Assembly: GCF_013874595.1 (NCBI RefSeq)
Contig: NZ_CP059431.1
Location: forward strand, 1,240,001-1,304,000
From: Flavobacterium sp. xlx-214
GTDB lineage: Bacteria > Bacteroidota > Bacteroidia > Flavobacteriales > Flavobacteriaceae
Length of the DNA stretch: 64,000 nucleotides
Direction: 5' to 3'
Below the pieces are notes generated by a model. It saw only the letters and a list, made by a program, of their open reading frames with translations, did not search any database and had not been told where the DNA came from. Position numbers and translations under genes: made by a program. Within the stretch, counting starts at the first letter, position 1. Each line of letters opens with the position of its first letter. Positions 8,117 through 16,365 of this stretch are shown piece by piece.

Positions 8117-9706
8117 TTACATTGCTCTGCGGTGGGTAACTAATATGTGCGAATCTTCATCGGATTCATATTCTTTGTACGATTTTTTGAAACCAATTAA
8201 ATGCACTTGAATTTCGTCTTCTTTAGCGCGTACGTTTGCAAAATCTTGAATCATTTCCAAAACATCGGTTGTGATGTACGATGTTGAACGTGCATCAATT
8301 GTTACATTAGAGCCTGGTTTTACATTTTTCAATGTTTTTTTAATAGCCGCTTTGTTTAAGAATGAAACTTCTTCGGCTAATTTGATAGTGAAATCATCTG
8401 TATCATTCAGTTTTTCACGACTTAAATAATAAGCACGCTTCATGTTTCCTTGTAAAATGTAGAAAACCGATATTAACAATCCAATTCCAACTCCTTTTAA
8501 TAAATCGGTAAAAACAACAGCCAAAACAGTTGCTAAAAATGGTATGAATTGATATTTACCATTATGCCAAAAATGCTTAAATGTTGCTGGTTTTGCTAAT
8601 TTATATCCTACTAAAATTAATACGGCTGCTAATGTTGCAAGCGGAATTAAGTTTAGAATGAACGGAATAGATAAAACGCAAACCAATAATAAAACACCGT
8701 GTATAATAGCTGATGATTTTGATGTTGCTCCCGCATTTGCGTTAGCAGAACTACGAACTACTACTGATGTCATTGGTAAACCGCCTATTAAAGAGCTTAA
8801 AAAATTGCCTACTCCTTGTGCTTTTAACTCTAAGTTGGTGTCGGTAATTCGTCTTTTAGAATCTAATCTATCCGATGCTTCAATACAAAGTAATGTTTCA
8901 ATTGATGCTACTACAGCAATGGTTGCACCAACAATCCAAACTTGCGGATTTGTAAAACCATTTAAACTAGGTAGTGTAATTAGGTTTTTAAAATCATCGG
9001 CAGTTTGGGGTACAGGCAAAGTAACCAAATGTTCTGCGCTAATACCTAATGAGCTGCCTGTTGCTAAAAATAATTGATTTAATAAAATACCTGATATTAC
9101 TGCCACTAAAGCACCTGGTAACATTTTTAGCTTTTTTAATGAAGGAATTTTATCCCAAGCTAAAAGAATACCCATAGATATAAGTGTAATTACTATTGCA
9201 CCTGGATGTATTGCTGCAAAAAGATCGTTGAAATAATTTAGGTTAATACCATTGTCAAAAAGAGTTTCATTACTCATATTATCACCGTCAAATCCTAAAG
9301 CATGCGGAATTTGTTTTAAAACAATGATAATACCAATACCTGCTAACATTCCTTCAATTACATTGTTGGGGAAATAATTAGAAATACTACCAGCACGTAC
9401 AAAGCCTAAAACTAATTGGAAAAGGCCTGCAATAATACCCGCGCAAAGAAATAATTCAAAGGCCCCTAAATCGGTTATAGCGGTTAAAACAATAGCTGTT
9501 AAACCAGCCGCAGGGCCAGAAACTGATATGTTGGAGTTGCTAATAAAACCTACAACAATACCGCCAATAACACCTGCAATAATTCCTGATAATGGTGGCG
9601 CACCAGAAGCTAATGCAATACCTAAACATAGTGGAAGTGCTACTAAAAACACAACCAAACCTGAGGCAAAGTTTTGAGAAAACTCTGCTTTATTTTTTGT
9701 TTTCAT
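8117..9706 (-). CDS. SulP family anion transporter (likely bicarbonate)
   Basis: A 529-residue polytopic inner-membrane protein. Residues 1-430 form the SulP transport domain (about 12-14 hydrophobic segments, with SVSGPAAGLTAIV and GGLPMTSVVVRSSANANAGA as typical signatures); residues about 445-529 form a cytoplasmic STAS domain. The ATG at 9706 (MKTKNKAEF) is chosen because the extra 18 codons upstream in frame look like non-coding, poorly charged sequence and SulP proteins usually begin with a short charged segment. The adjacent carbonic anhydrase makes bicarbonate, as in cyanobacterial BicA, more likely than sulfate; that is inference. Confidence 0.85.
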   Translation of the reverse strand: MKTKNKAEFSQNFASGLVVFLVALPLCLGIALASGAPPLSGIIAGVIGGIVVGFISNSNISVSGPAAGLTAIVLTAITDLGAFELFLCAGIIAGLFQLVLGFVRAGSISNYFPNNVIEGMLAGIGIIIVLKQIPHALGFDGDNMSNETLFDNGINLNYFNDLFAAIHPGAIVITLISMGILLAWDKIPSLKKLKMLPGALVAVISGILLNQLFLATGSSLGISAEHLVTLPVPQTADDFKNLITLPSLNGFTNPQVWIVGATIAVVASIETLLCIEASDRLDSKRRITDTNLELKAQGVGNFLSSLIGGLPMTSVVVRSSANANAGATSKSSAIIHGVLLLVCVLSIPFILNLIPLATLAAVLILVGYKLAKPATFKHFWHNGKYQFIPFLATVLAVVFTDLLKGVGIGLLISVFYILQGNMKRAYYLSREKLNDTDDFTIKLAEEVSFLNKAAIKKTLKNVKPGSNVTIDARSTSYITTDVLEMIQDFANVRAKEDEIQVHLIGFKKSYKEYESDEDSHILVTHRRAM

Positions 9707-9775
9707 AAAAAAATCTATAATTAATAAACATGTAAAAGTGTTGAATATGTACAAAAACATACCAACTGTTTGAAA

Positions 9776-10105
9776 TTATAGATTGCGTTCTGGAGGGGGA
9801 GATGGAATTTTAAAGACTAAATTATCTTTAAAAATACTATTATTAAAGTCAGAATCAACAACAAAGATAGGTTGCTGTGAAAGATAATTCTTGTACTTTT
9901 CAAAAGTATAATAATGAATTTCTTTCTCTTCTTCTTCGTTTACAGTATTGTTTGATTTTGATTTGTTTTTTGAATGCGTTTCTTCTTCTTCACTAATAAT
10001 TAAAGAATACGTGTCTACATCAGAGTTTAATGCATAAGATATTGTTGGTGCAAATAAAAAGCACACAAATAACAATAAAGTGGATATGTTGAATATCTTT
10101 AGCAT
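9776..10105 (-). CDS. Small exported protein of unknown function
   Basis: A 109-residue protein with a signal peptide (hydrophobic ISTLLLFVCFLFAP then ISYA cleavage region), a Glu/Lys/Asn-rich low-complexity middle and a C-terminus ending PSPPPERNL. No domain is recognised. It lies 70 bp upstream of the SulP gene on the same strand and may be in its transcript, but the link is only positional. The coding call rests on the signal peptide and on a biased, protein-like composition. Confidence 0.6.
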   Translation of the reverse strand: MLKIFNISTLLLFVCFLFAPTISYALNSDVDTYSLIISEEEETHSKNKSKSNNTVNEEEEKEIHYYTFEKYKNYLSQQPIFVVDSDFNNSIFKDNLVFKIPSPPPERNL

Positions 10106-10190
10106 AACATGGCAAATTTACTTTAAAGTTTTTAAAATATTTAGCCAATACAGTGTAAAATTTTTGTTAAATCAGAATAGAAAGAAAATA

Positions 10191-10218
10191 AAAAAACCAC
10201 TTGAGAAAGTGGTTTTTT
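10191..10218 (-). terminator. Terminator of the tRNA-Gln pair
   Basis: A perfect 12-bp hairpin (10191-10202 with 10207-10218, GAGA loop) immediately follows the second tRNA-Gln on the minus strand and ends in a T-run. Confidence 0.85.
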
Positions 10219-10219
10219 G

Positions 10220-10290
10220 TTGGTCCACAAGGACTCGAACCTTGAATGACTGCACCAAAAACAGTAGTGTTACCATTACACCATAGACCA
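10220..10290 (-). tRNA. tRNA-Gln (anticodon TTG), distal copy
   Basis: The minus strand folds into a cloverleaf: 7-bp acceptor stem beginning TGGTCTA (with one G-T pair), short D stem GTG/CAC with TAATGGTAA loop, anticodon stem ACTGT/GCAGT around loop TTTTGGT giving anticodon TTG, and T arm CAAGG-TTCGAGT-CCTTG. CCA is not encoded; the discriminator is A. It reads CAA (and by wobble CAG) codons. It is the second of two near-identical copies in one transcript. Confidence 0.95.
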
Positions 10291-10320
10291 ATTGTATGTT
10301 TTGTAATTAAGCTTTATTAG

Positions 10321-10391
10321 TTGGTCCACAAGGACTCGAACCTTGAATGACTGCACCAAAAACAGTAGTGTTACCATTACACCATGGACCA
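10321..10391 (-). tRNA. tRNA-Gln (anticodon TTG), proximal copy
   Basis: Same cloverleaf as its neighbour and identical except for one acceptor-stem base (TGGTCCA instead of TGGTCTA), which makes this acceptor stem fully paired. The two genes are 30 bp apart and share a promoter at 10445-10474 and a terminator at 10191-10218. Encoded CCA is absent. Confidence 0.95.
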
Positions 10392-10820
10392 ATAAAAGCA
10401 ACATTAGATGATAACTGTAAGCAGTTGGTTAACTAATGCGAGTGCAAATGTAGTACAAAAAAAGAAAATTGCAAGAGTTTGAAAGAATTATTTTTAAAAA
10501 AGTATGTTTGAATAGTTGTTTTTTTAGTTAGTTGTATTGATAAAGTGTGCTTTAGCAAATTTTAATTTTTCAAAAATAATTGAATTAGTGAATTGATACC
10601 CTGAAATGTTTTAATAGTATTGATGAAAATTTAATTATGGTTAAAAAGAAGGTGTATCATATTTTTCATGTAGATTTTATGTGTTTGATATTTTAAAGCA
10701 ATACTTAAAATAATACATTTCAAAATAGTTAACAAAATATGTTGAATTCATTTTTTAGGAATTTAGAAAAAAAACGTTTTCTTTGTAGTTCTTATAAAAA
10801 ATAAGACAAAAATAGCTATT
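10392..10820. other. Intergenic region between tRNA-Gln promoter and DUF2723 gene
   Basis: About 430 bp of very AT-rich DNA with no credible ORF. It holds the minus-strand tRNA promoter (10445-10474) at its left side. Upstream of the DUF2723 gene no exact TAnnTTTG box was found; the sequence around 10780-10790 (TTTCTTTG) is only a partial match. I see no repeat or structured RNA in the rest. Confidence 0.6.
10445..10474 (-). promoter_or_regulatory. Promoter of the tRNA-Gln pair
   Basis: On the minus strand a TTG (complement of 10472-10474) is followed after 19 bases by TACATTTG (complement of 10445-10452), an exact match to the Bacteroidota TTG-N19-TAnnTTTG promoter. It lies about 55 bp before the first tRNA and nothing else is downstream. 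Confidence 0.8.
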
Positions 10821-13800
10821 ATGTTGACAATGAATTTTAAAAAATGGAATACCATCACAGGATGGCTTGCGTTTTTAATTGCACTTACAGTTTATATTAT
10901 AACACTAGAACCAACAGTTAGTTTTTGGGATGCTGGTGAATATATTGCTACATCGGCAAAGTTAGAAGTAGGACATCCGCCAGGTGCGCCGCTTTTCCAA
11001 ATGTTAGGTGCTTTTACCGCCATGTTTGCTTCATCACCAGAAAAAGTGGCTGCAATGGTAAATATGGTATCAGCCTTATCTAGTGCTTTTGCTATTTTGT
11101 TTATGTTTTGGTCTGCTACTAATATTTTAATGAAAATGATTAAAATAGGTACCGAAACAGTTACCAACAATATAGCTATTGCTATACTTGGAAGTTCTTT
11201 AATTGGTGCCTTAACCTTCACTTTTTCAGATACTTTCTGGTTTAGTGCAGTTGAAACCGAAGTTTATGCAGCTGCTACATTTATGTTAGCATTGCTTTTA
11301 TGGCTTGGGTTACGTTGGGTTGATGATATAGACAATGCGCGCGGTAACAAATGGCTGTTATTAATTGCATTGGTTATTGGTATGTCTTTTGGGGTACACT
11401 TTATGGCTTTACTAGCTATTCCGTCTATAGGATATTTGTATTATTTTAAAAAATATCCAAATGTTACCATTAAAAATTTCATTATTGCGAATATTGCTGT
11501 AGTAGCTGTTTTATTAGTTGTCTTTGGATTTTTACTTCCGTATACTATGATTTTCTTTGGAAAATCGGAAATTTTCTTTGTTAATTCAATAGGATTGCCT
11601 TTTAATTCAGGAACCATCATTGCATTTGCAGTAGTTGTAGCACTTTTTGTTTTTGGTTTAAAATATACACGTTCTAAGCAAAAATATTTTGCTAACACAC
11701 TTGTTTTGAGTGTTTTGTTTGTTTTTATAGGGTTTTCTTGTTGGTTGATGTTACCAATTCGTTCTAACACGCAAATTCCTATCAATGAAAACAAACCATC
11801 AGATGCTTCAGAGCTTTTAGATTATTACAATCGTAAGCAGTATGGTGAGCGTTCTTTGTTTTACGATACCTCGTTTACTATCAAATACGGAAGAGAATTA
11901 AATGAAAATCAACCTTATAAAGATGGTAAAATCGATTATGAGCGTGATTATGTAAGCGGAAAGTATAAAATTATCAACGAAAATAAAAACTCTGAACCTA
12001 ATTATTCTAGTCGTTTTAAAAGTTTCTTACCTCGTTTGTGGGAACCAGACATGGCGGCAAATTACATGAGTTATACCAAACCAGTAGAGTTCACTTTAAA
12101 GCCAGAGTATGCATCAGATCCAAAATTGATGGAAATGGCGGGGCAATTAAAGGCTGCCGTTCACTCTAATCAAATGTCTACAAGAGAATATGACAGCTAT
12201 TTATCGCAAATGGGTGAATATATCGATGTACAAAAGCCAAGTTTTTCTGATAACATGAGCTTTATGTTTAATTATCAGTTTGGATATATGTACATGCGTT
12301 ATTTAATGTGGAATTTTTCTGGTCGTCAAAACGATATTCAAGGATCTAATGATCGTATGGATGGAAACTGGATAACTGGTATTAAATTTATTGATGAGTT
12401 TCGTTTAGGATCGCAAAATAATTTAACCAGCGATATGTTAAATAACAAAGCGCGCAACGTTTATTTTATGATACCGTTTGTGTTAGGTTTATTAGGTTTT
12501 ATTTTCCATTATCGTAAAGATCCTAAAACATTTTATGTTTTATTAGCATTGTTTTTATTCACAAGTTTTGCTTTAAAAATCTTCTTAAATGAACGTCCGT
12601 TCGAGCCACGTGAACGTGATTACGCTGTAGTAGGTTCGTTTATGGTTTTTGCCATTTGGGTAGGTTATGGTGTCTATGCTATTTATGAATTTATAGCATC
12701 TAAAGTAAATGCTAAAATAGCTTTACCAGTAGTTTTAGCCACTACCTTTTTAGCATCGCCTGTGTTAATGGCGAGTGAAAATTGGGACGATCATGATCGT
12801 TCAGATAAATACACAGCTTTAGCGGTCGGTCGTGCCTATTTAGATTCGTTAGAACCAAATGCTATTATTTTTACCATTGGCGATAACGATACTTTTCCAC
12901 TTTGGTATTTACAAGAGGTAGAAGGTTATAGGACCGATGTACGCGTAGTATGTACAACTTTAATGCAAGCAGAGTGGTATGTAGATCAGTTAAAAGTAAA
13001 AGCGTATGATTCTGAACCATTAAAAATACGTTTCAATCACAAGCAATATGCAGGTGATAAATTGTATTTTGCTGCTATTACGCCTACAGTTGACGAGCGT
13101 TTTGATTTGAATACCATTATGGATTTTCTTGCAAGTGATAGACCTGAAACCAAAATGACAGTAAATAATGGAATGGAAGTAGTGCGTATACCAACCAACA
13201 AATTTAAAATACCTGTTGATAAAGCTAAGGTGCTTAAAAATGGAACCGTTTCACCTGAACTTGCAGATCAAATTGTATCAGAAATTCCTATTGATGTAAA
13301 TACAAGTAGTTTGTACCGTATGCGTATTATGATGTATGATATTATTGCAAACAACAATTGGGATAGACCAATTTATTTTACAGCTGGTGATATTACCAAT
13401 GAAGCATTCCTTTGGTTAAAAGATTATGTGCAGTTAAATGGTTTGGTATATCAATTAGTGCCTATAAAAGCAGAACGTCAGTACGATGTTAATCCTTTAA
13501 ATATTGGTTCTATTGATACAGAAAAAATGTACAAGAACATCACGGGTTGGTATTGGGGTAACTTTGGAAGCCCAAATATTTATCACGATCCGCAAACTCG
13601 TAAAGAAGCACGTCAATATTTAGTGAATTTTACTCGTTTAGCAGATCAATTAATTAATGAAGGTAAAAAGGATAAAGCTAAGAAAGTGTTAGATTTAGCC
13701 ATGACCAATTTCCCAATTGATTATTATATACCTTATGATAGTAGATTGAAATATTTCTTTGTTGAGCCTTTTTCAGAATTGTATTATAAAGTGGGAGAAA

Positions 13801-14141
13801 CTAAGAAAGCAAGTGAAATTGCTACAAAATTGTATACAAAATCTGAAGAAGAGTTGAATTTCTTTAAAGGCATGGGTGTAACAGAACAGCAACAATACAC
13901 ATATGATATTATTGAAACTTTTAATACAGCATATCGTATTATAGATACTTGTAAATCACAAGGCGATGCTGCAACAGTTGCTGCTTTAAACAAACGTATT
14001 GCTCCTTTTGAAAAGTATTTTGACAGGTACTTAAAAATGTACAAGCAAAGAAAAGAAGAAGAATTAAAGATGATGCAGAGAGAACAACAAATGATGGAAG
14101 ATTCTGCTGCAACAACACAAGATTCGGTAAATCAACAATAA
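10821..14141 (+). CDS. DUF2723 multi-pass membrane protein (predicted O-mannosyltransferase-like)
   Basis: An 1106-residue protein. The N-terminal half is polytopic with the DUF2723 signature in the first loop, WDAGEYIATSAKLEVGHPPG, whose acidic residues recall the catalytic Asp/Glu in GT-C glycosyltransferases. Further helices run to about residue 660, followed by a large soluble region (about 660-1080) with TPR-like helices near the end. The family includes eukaryotic TMEM260, a protein O-mannosyltransferase, and in Bacteroidota such proteins are candidates for periplasmic protein O-glycosylation. Start is 10821; an in-frame ATG at 10830 is a possible alternative. It is monocistronic with a good terminator. 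Confidence 0.85.
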   Translation: MLTMNFKKWNTITGWLAFLIALTVYIITLEPTVSFWDAGEYIATSAKLEVGHPPGAPLFQMLGAFTAMFASSPEKVAAMVNMVSALSSAFAILFMFWSATNILMKMIKIGTETVTNNIAIAILGSSLIGALTFTFSDTFWFSAVETEVYAAATFMLALLLWLGLRWVDDIDNARGNKWLLLIALVIGMSFGVHFMALLAIPSIGYLYYFKKYPNVTIKNFIIANIAVVAVLLVVFGFLLPYTMIFFGKSEIFFVNSIGLPFNSGTIIAFAVVVALFVFGLKYTRSKQKYFANTLVLSVLFVFIGFSCWLMLPIRSNTQIPINENKPSDASELLDYYNRKQYGERSLFYDTSFTIKYGRELNENQPYKDGKIDYERDYVSGKYKIINENKNSEPNYSSRFKSFLPRLWEPDMAANYMSYTKPVEFTLKPEYASDPKLMEMAGQLKAAVHSNQMSTREYDSYLSQMGEYIDVQKPSFSDNMSFMFNYQFGYMYMRYLMWNFSGRQNDIQGSNDRMDGNWITGIKFIDEFRLGSQNNLTSDMLNNKARNVYFMIPFVLGLLGFIFHYRKDPKTFYVLLALFLFTSFALKIFLNERPFEPRERDYAVVGSFMVFAIWVGYGVYAIYEFIASKVNAKIALPVVLATTFLASPVLMASENWDDHDRSDKYTALAVGRAYLDSLEPNAIIFTIGDNDTFPLWYLQEVEGYRTDVRVVCTTLMQAEWYVDQLKVKAYDSEPLKIRFNHKQYAGDKLYFAAITPTVDERFDLNTIMDFLASDRPETKMTVNNGMEVVRIPTNKFKIPVDKAKVLKNGTVSPELADQIVSEIPIDVNTSSLYRMRIMMYDIIANNNWDRPIYFTAGDITNEAFLWLKDYVQLNGLVYQLVPIKAERQYDVNPLNIGSIDTEKMYKNITGWYWGNFGSPNIYHDPQTRKEARQYLVNFTRLADQLINEGKKDKAKKVLDLAMTNFPIDYYIPYDSRLKYFFVEPFSELYYKVGETKKASEIATKLYTKSEEELNFFKGMGVTEQQQYTYDIIETFNTAYRIIDTCKSQGDAATVAALNKRIAPFEKYFDRYLKMYKQRKEEELKMMQREQQMMEDSAATTQDSVNQQ

Positions 14142-14147
14142 TTAAAA

Positions 14148-14179
14148 CAATAAAAGATCCCAATTGGGGTCTTTTATTG
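14148..14179 (+). terminator. Terminator after DUF2723 gene
   Basis: A 14-bp hairpin with one G-T wobble (14148-14161 with 14166-14179, AATT loop) lies 7 bp past the stop codon and ends in TTTTATTG. Confidence 0.8.
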
Positions 14180-14232
14180 TTTTTAGATAAAGCTATTTTT
14201 TGTAAATTTAGAATATCATTAAAAATAGTTTT

Positions 14233-15510
14233 ATGAGTTTATACGAACAAATTGCAGAAGAAGGAATACGTTTACCATCAGAAATGGGAGTTTTTGGTAG
14301 AAACAATAGCAACCATTTTACTTTTCAATCATTAAAAACAAACTTATCAAATGCAAAAGATTTTGAGGTAGTTGAATTTGAAGAAATTTTTCTGTTAGAT
14401 GAAAATCCTACAGTTTCTAAGAAATTTTCACTTAACATTCTATACAAACAAATTACATATGAAATTGATTTATTTGTTGTAGAAACTACTCATATTAATT
14501 TAGATTCTTATGCACAAATTGATCCTGTTTTAGAAAGTGAGTTAGAACTAGCAAAAAAAGAATCCTTTTATTTAGAATCTTCTCTTTATTTCTCTCAAAA
14601 CATTTTAGACAGCTTTCATCTTCAGGTAAAAGTACTAAATGCTTTAGTTCCACAACCAACTGTACTAATCGATTTCATGCCTCTAAGATTATTATCGGGT
14701 CAATGGGCTGCTTTTGCATCTAAATTACTTACTCCGCCTTCGCCAAGGTATATTTATACCATTCATGGCGTGTATGATGAAATTAATGGAGAAAAAAACT
14801 ATTGGTTGCATACCCATGGTTTACACAGATGTGGAACAGTAGAATTAGAATTGATTGACATTAAAAACGGAGTTAGTGAACTTAACGGTTTATTAGATGC
14901 AATGGTTTCGCGTTTTATATATGATCCTGCAGAAGAAAATGAACCTTTTAATATGGGTTACATTGGTTATGATTTAAACTTTGTTTGGATTCGTTGGGAA
15001 GATATGGTAGAGAAATATCCCTCAGAAATTCCAGGAGGTTTACAAGAACGTACACCAGAAAAGCAAAATTATGGTCCATCAGGTATCGTTTACTTATTAG
15101 AAAATGATGAAATTTATCCACCTGATGTTTTAGCTGAAGAATTAAAAGAAAATCCCGTTTATTTTATAAAAGATGAGGAAACAGAACGCATGTCAGCTCT
15201 TGCTTATGAACAATTTCAATATTTAGAAAAAGCATTTAAAGAACATGCCACTGATGAAGATTGGCGATTTATTGTTAAACTAGGATTACCTATTGATGCA
15301 GGAGACAGCAATGAACATTTATGGTTTGATGTTACAAAAATAAATGATGACAACACTTTAGATGTTATTTTACTAAATGAGCCTTATCAAATTGAGAAAT
15401 ACCATGTAAACGATGCCTTAACATTACCATTGCATCATTTAACAGATTGGCTAATTTATGGTCCTGAAAAGAATTACACTCCAGACAATATCTTTGAATT
15501 GTTTGCATAA
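14233..15510 (+). CDS. DUF4026/DUF2314-like cytoplasmic protein
   Basis: A 425-residue soluble, acidic protein without signal peptide. The middle part (LHTHGLHRCGTVELELIDI and the following DLNFVWIRWEDM region) resembles DUF4026 proteins, and the last 80 residues (NEHLWFDVTKIND ... HHLTDWLIYG) resemble DUF2314. Both families have no known activity; the HxHGLHRCG segment with two His and one Cys could bind a metal but this is not established. The gene is monocistronic and convergent with rpe over a shared terminator. Confidence 0.6.
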   Translation: MSLYEQIAEEGIRLPSEMGVFGRNNSNHFTFQSLKTNLSNAKDFEVVEFEEIFLLDENPTVSKKFSLNILYKQITYEIDLFVVETTHINLDSYAQIDPVLESELELAKKESFYLESSLYFSQNILDSFHLQVKVLNALVPQPTVLIDFMPLRLLSGQWAAFASKLLTPPSPRYIYTIHGVYDEINGEKNYWLHTHGLHRCGTVELELIDIKNGVSELNGLLDAMVSRFIYDPAEENEPFNMGYIGYDLNFVWIRWEDMVEKYPSEIPGGLQERTPEKQNYGPSGIVYLLENDEIYPPDVLAEELKENPVYFIKDEETERMSALAYEQFQYLEKAFKEHATDEDWRFIVKLGLPIDAGDSNEHLWFDVTKINDDNTLDVILLNEPYQIEKYHVNDALTLPLHHLTDWLIYGPEKNYTPDNIFELFA

Positions 15511-15540
15511 AAAAAGCGTTCCTAAAAGAACGCTTTTTTT
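15509..15540. terminator. Bidirectional terminator (DUF4026-like gene / rpe)
   Basis: AAAAAAAGCGTTC (15509-15521) pairs with GAACGCTTTTTTT (15528-15540). The left arm begins inside the stop region of the plus gene and the right arm overlaps the rpe stop codon, so both convergent genes use it. Confidence 0.85.
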
Positions 15541-16201
15541 ATATAGTAGTAATAGTTTTCAAATTTTGAATGGTCGCAATTGGATCTTGAGCATTAAAAA
15601 CAAAGCTTCCTGCTACTAAAACGTCAGCACCAGCTTCAACCAAGGCAGCTGCATTTTTATCTGTAACGCCTCCATCAATTTCAATCAAAGTAGCAGCATT
15701 ATTTTTAACAATTAGTTCTTTAAGCTGCTTTACTTTCTTGTAAGTATTTTCAATAAACGATTGCCCTCCAAAACCAGGATTCACACTCATTATACAAACC
15801 AAGTCAATATCCTTAATTACATCTTCTAACAAAGCGACACTTGTATGAGGATTTAACGCTACACCAGCTTTCATTCCAGCCGCTTTAATAGCCTGTAAAG
15901 TTCTGTGTAAATGTGTACAAGCCTCATAATGTACCGTTAAAACATCAGCTCCTAACTTTTTAAAAGTATCAATATATCTATCAGGATCAACAATCATTAA
16001 ATGTACATCAATTGTCTTTTTGGCATGTTTGTTAATAACATCTAAAACAGGCATACCAAACGAAATATTTGGAACGAAAACACCATCCATAATATCAATA
16101 TGAAACCAATCAGCCACACTGTTATTAATCATTTCAACATCTCGTTGTAAATTAGCAAAATCAGCAGCCAAAACCGATGGCGCAATCAATGTATTTTTCA
16201 T
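15539..16201 (-). CDS. rpe: Ribulose-phosphate 3-epimerase
   Basis: The 220-residue TIM-barrel enzyme interconverts ribulose 5-phosphate and xylulose 5-phosphate in the pentose phosphate pathway. Signature metal and catalytic segments are present: APSVLAADFANL, FHIDIMDGVFVPN, DVHLMI, SVNPGFGGQ and the C-terminal EIDGGV. The length is standard. It is a single gene whose stop overlaps a terminator arm. Confidence 0.97.
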   Translation of the reverse strand: MKNTLIAPSVLAADFANLQRDVEMINNSVADWFHIDIMDGVFVPNISFGMPVLDVINKHAKKTIDVHLMIVDPDRYIDTFKKLGADVLTVHYEACTHLHRTLQAIKAAGMKAGVALNPHTSVALLEDVIKDIDLVCIMSVNPGFGGQSFIENTYKKVKQLKELIVKNNAATLIEIDGGVTDKNAAALVEAGADVLVAGSFVFNAQDPIATIQNLKTITTI

Positions 16202-16283
16202 TTTATTGAATTGTTTTTACAAATGTACAATTTTATTTGTTTAAAAATTGCTGAACATAACTGTGAAAACAACTTCATAAAAT

Positions 16284-16315
16284 TTTGAGTACTTGCTAAA
16301 TAATCCGTACTTTCG
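16284..16315 (+). promoter_or_regulatory. Promoter of the ankyrin-DUF2271-PepSY-apbE operon
   Basis: TTTTG (ending 16287) is followed after 20 bases by TACTTTCG (16308-16315), a one-mismatch TAnnTTTG box. It lies about 50 bp before the first gene of the operon. No binding site for a known iron regulator was identified by eye. Confidence 0.6.
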
Positions 16316-16365
16316 CACTTAATATTTATTAAGTCTAAATTACATTTTTATAAAAGTACTATATT

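Noticed and set aside
10113..10120. Minus-strand TAAATTTG as promoter of the small exported-protein gene
   Set aside because: An exact box, but it would place the start of transcription on or next to the ATG at 10105 and there is no TTG at the right distance; probably chance.
10220..10391. Tandem tRNA-Gln genes as a prophage or integrative-element attachment site
   Set aside because: No integrase, no direct-repeat copy elsewhere in the window and no foreign-looking genes beside them; they share a normal promoter and terminator.
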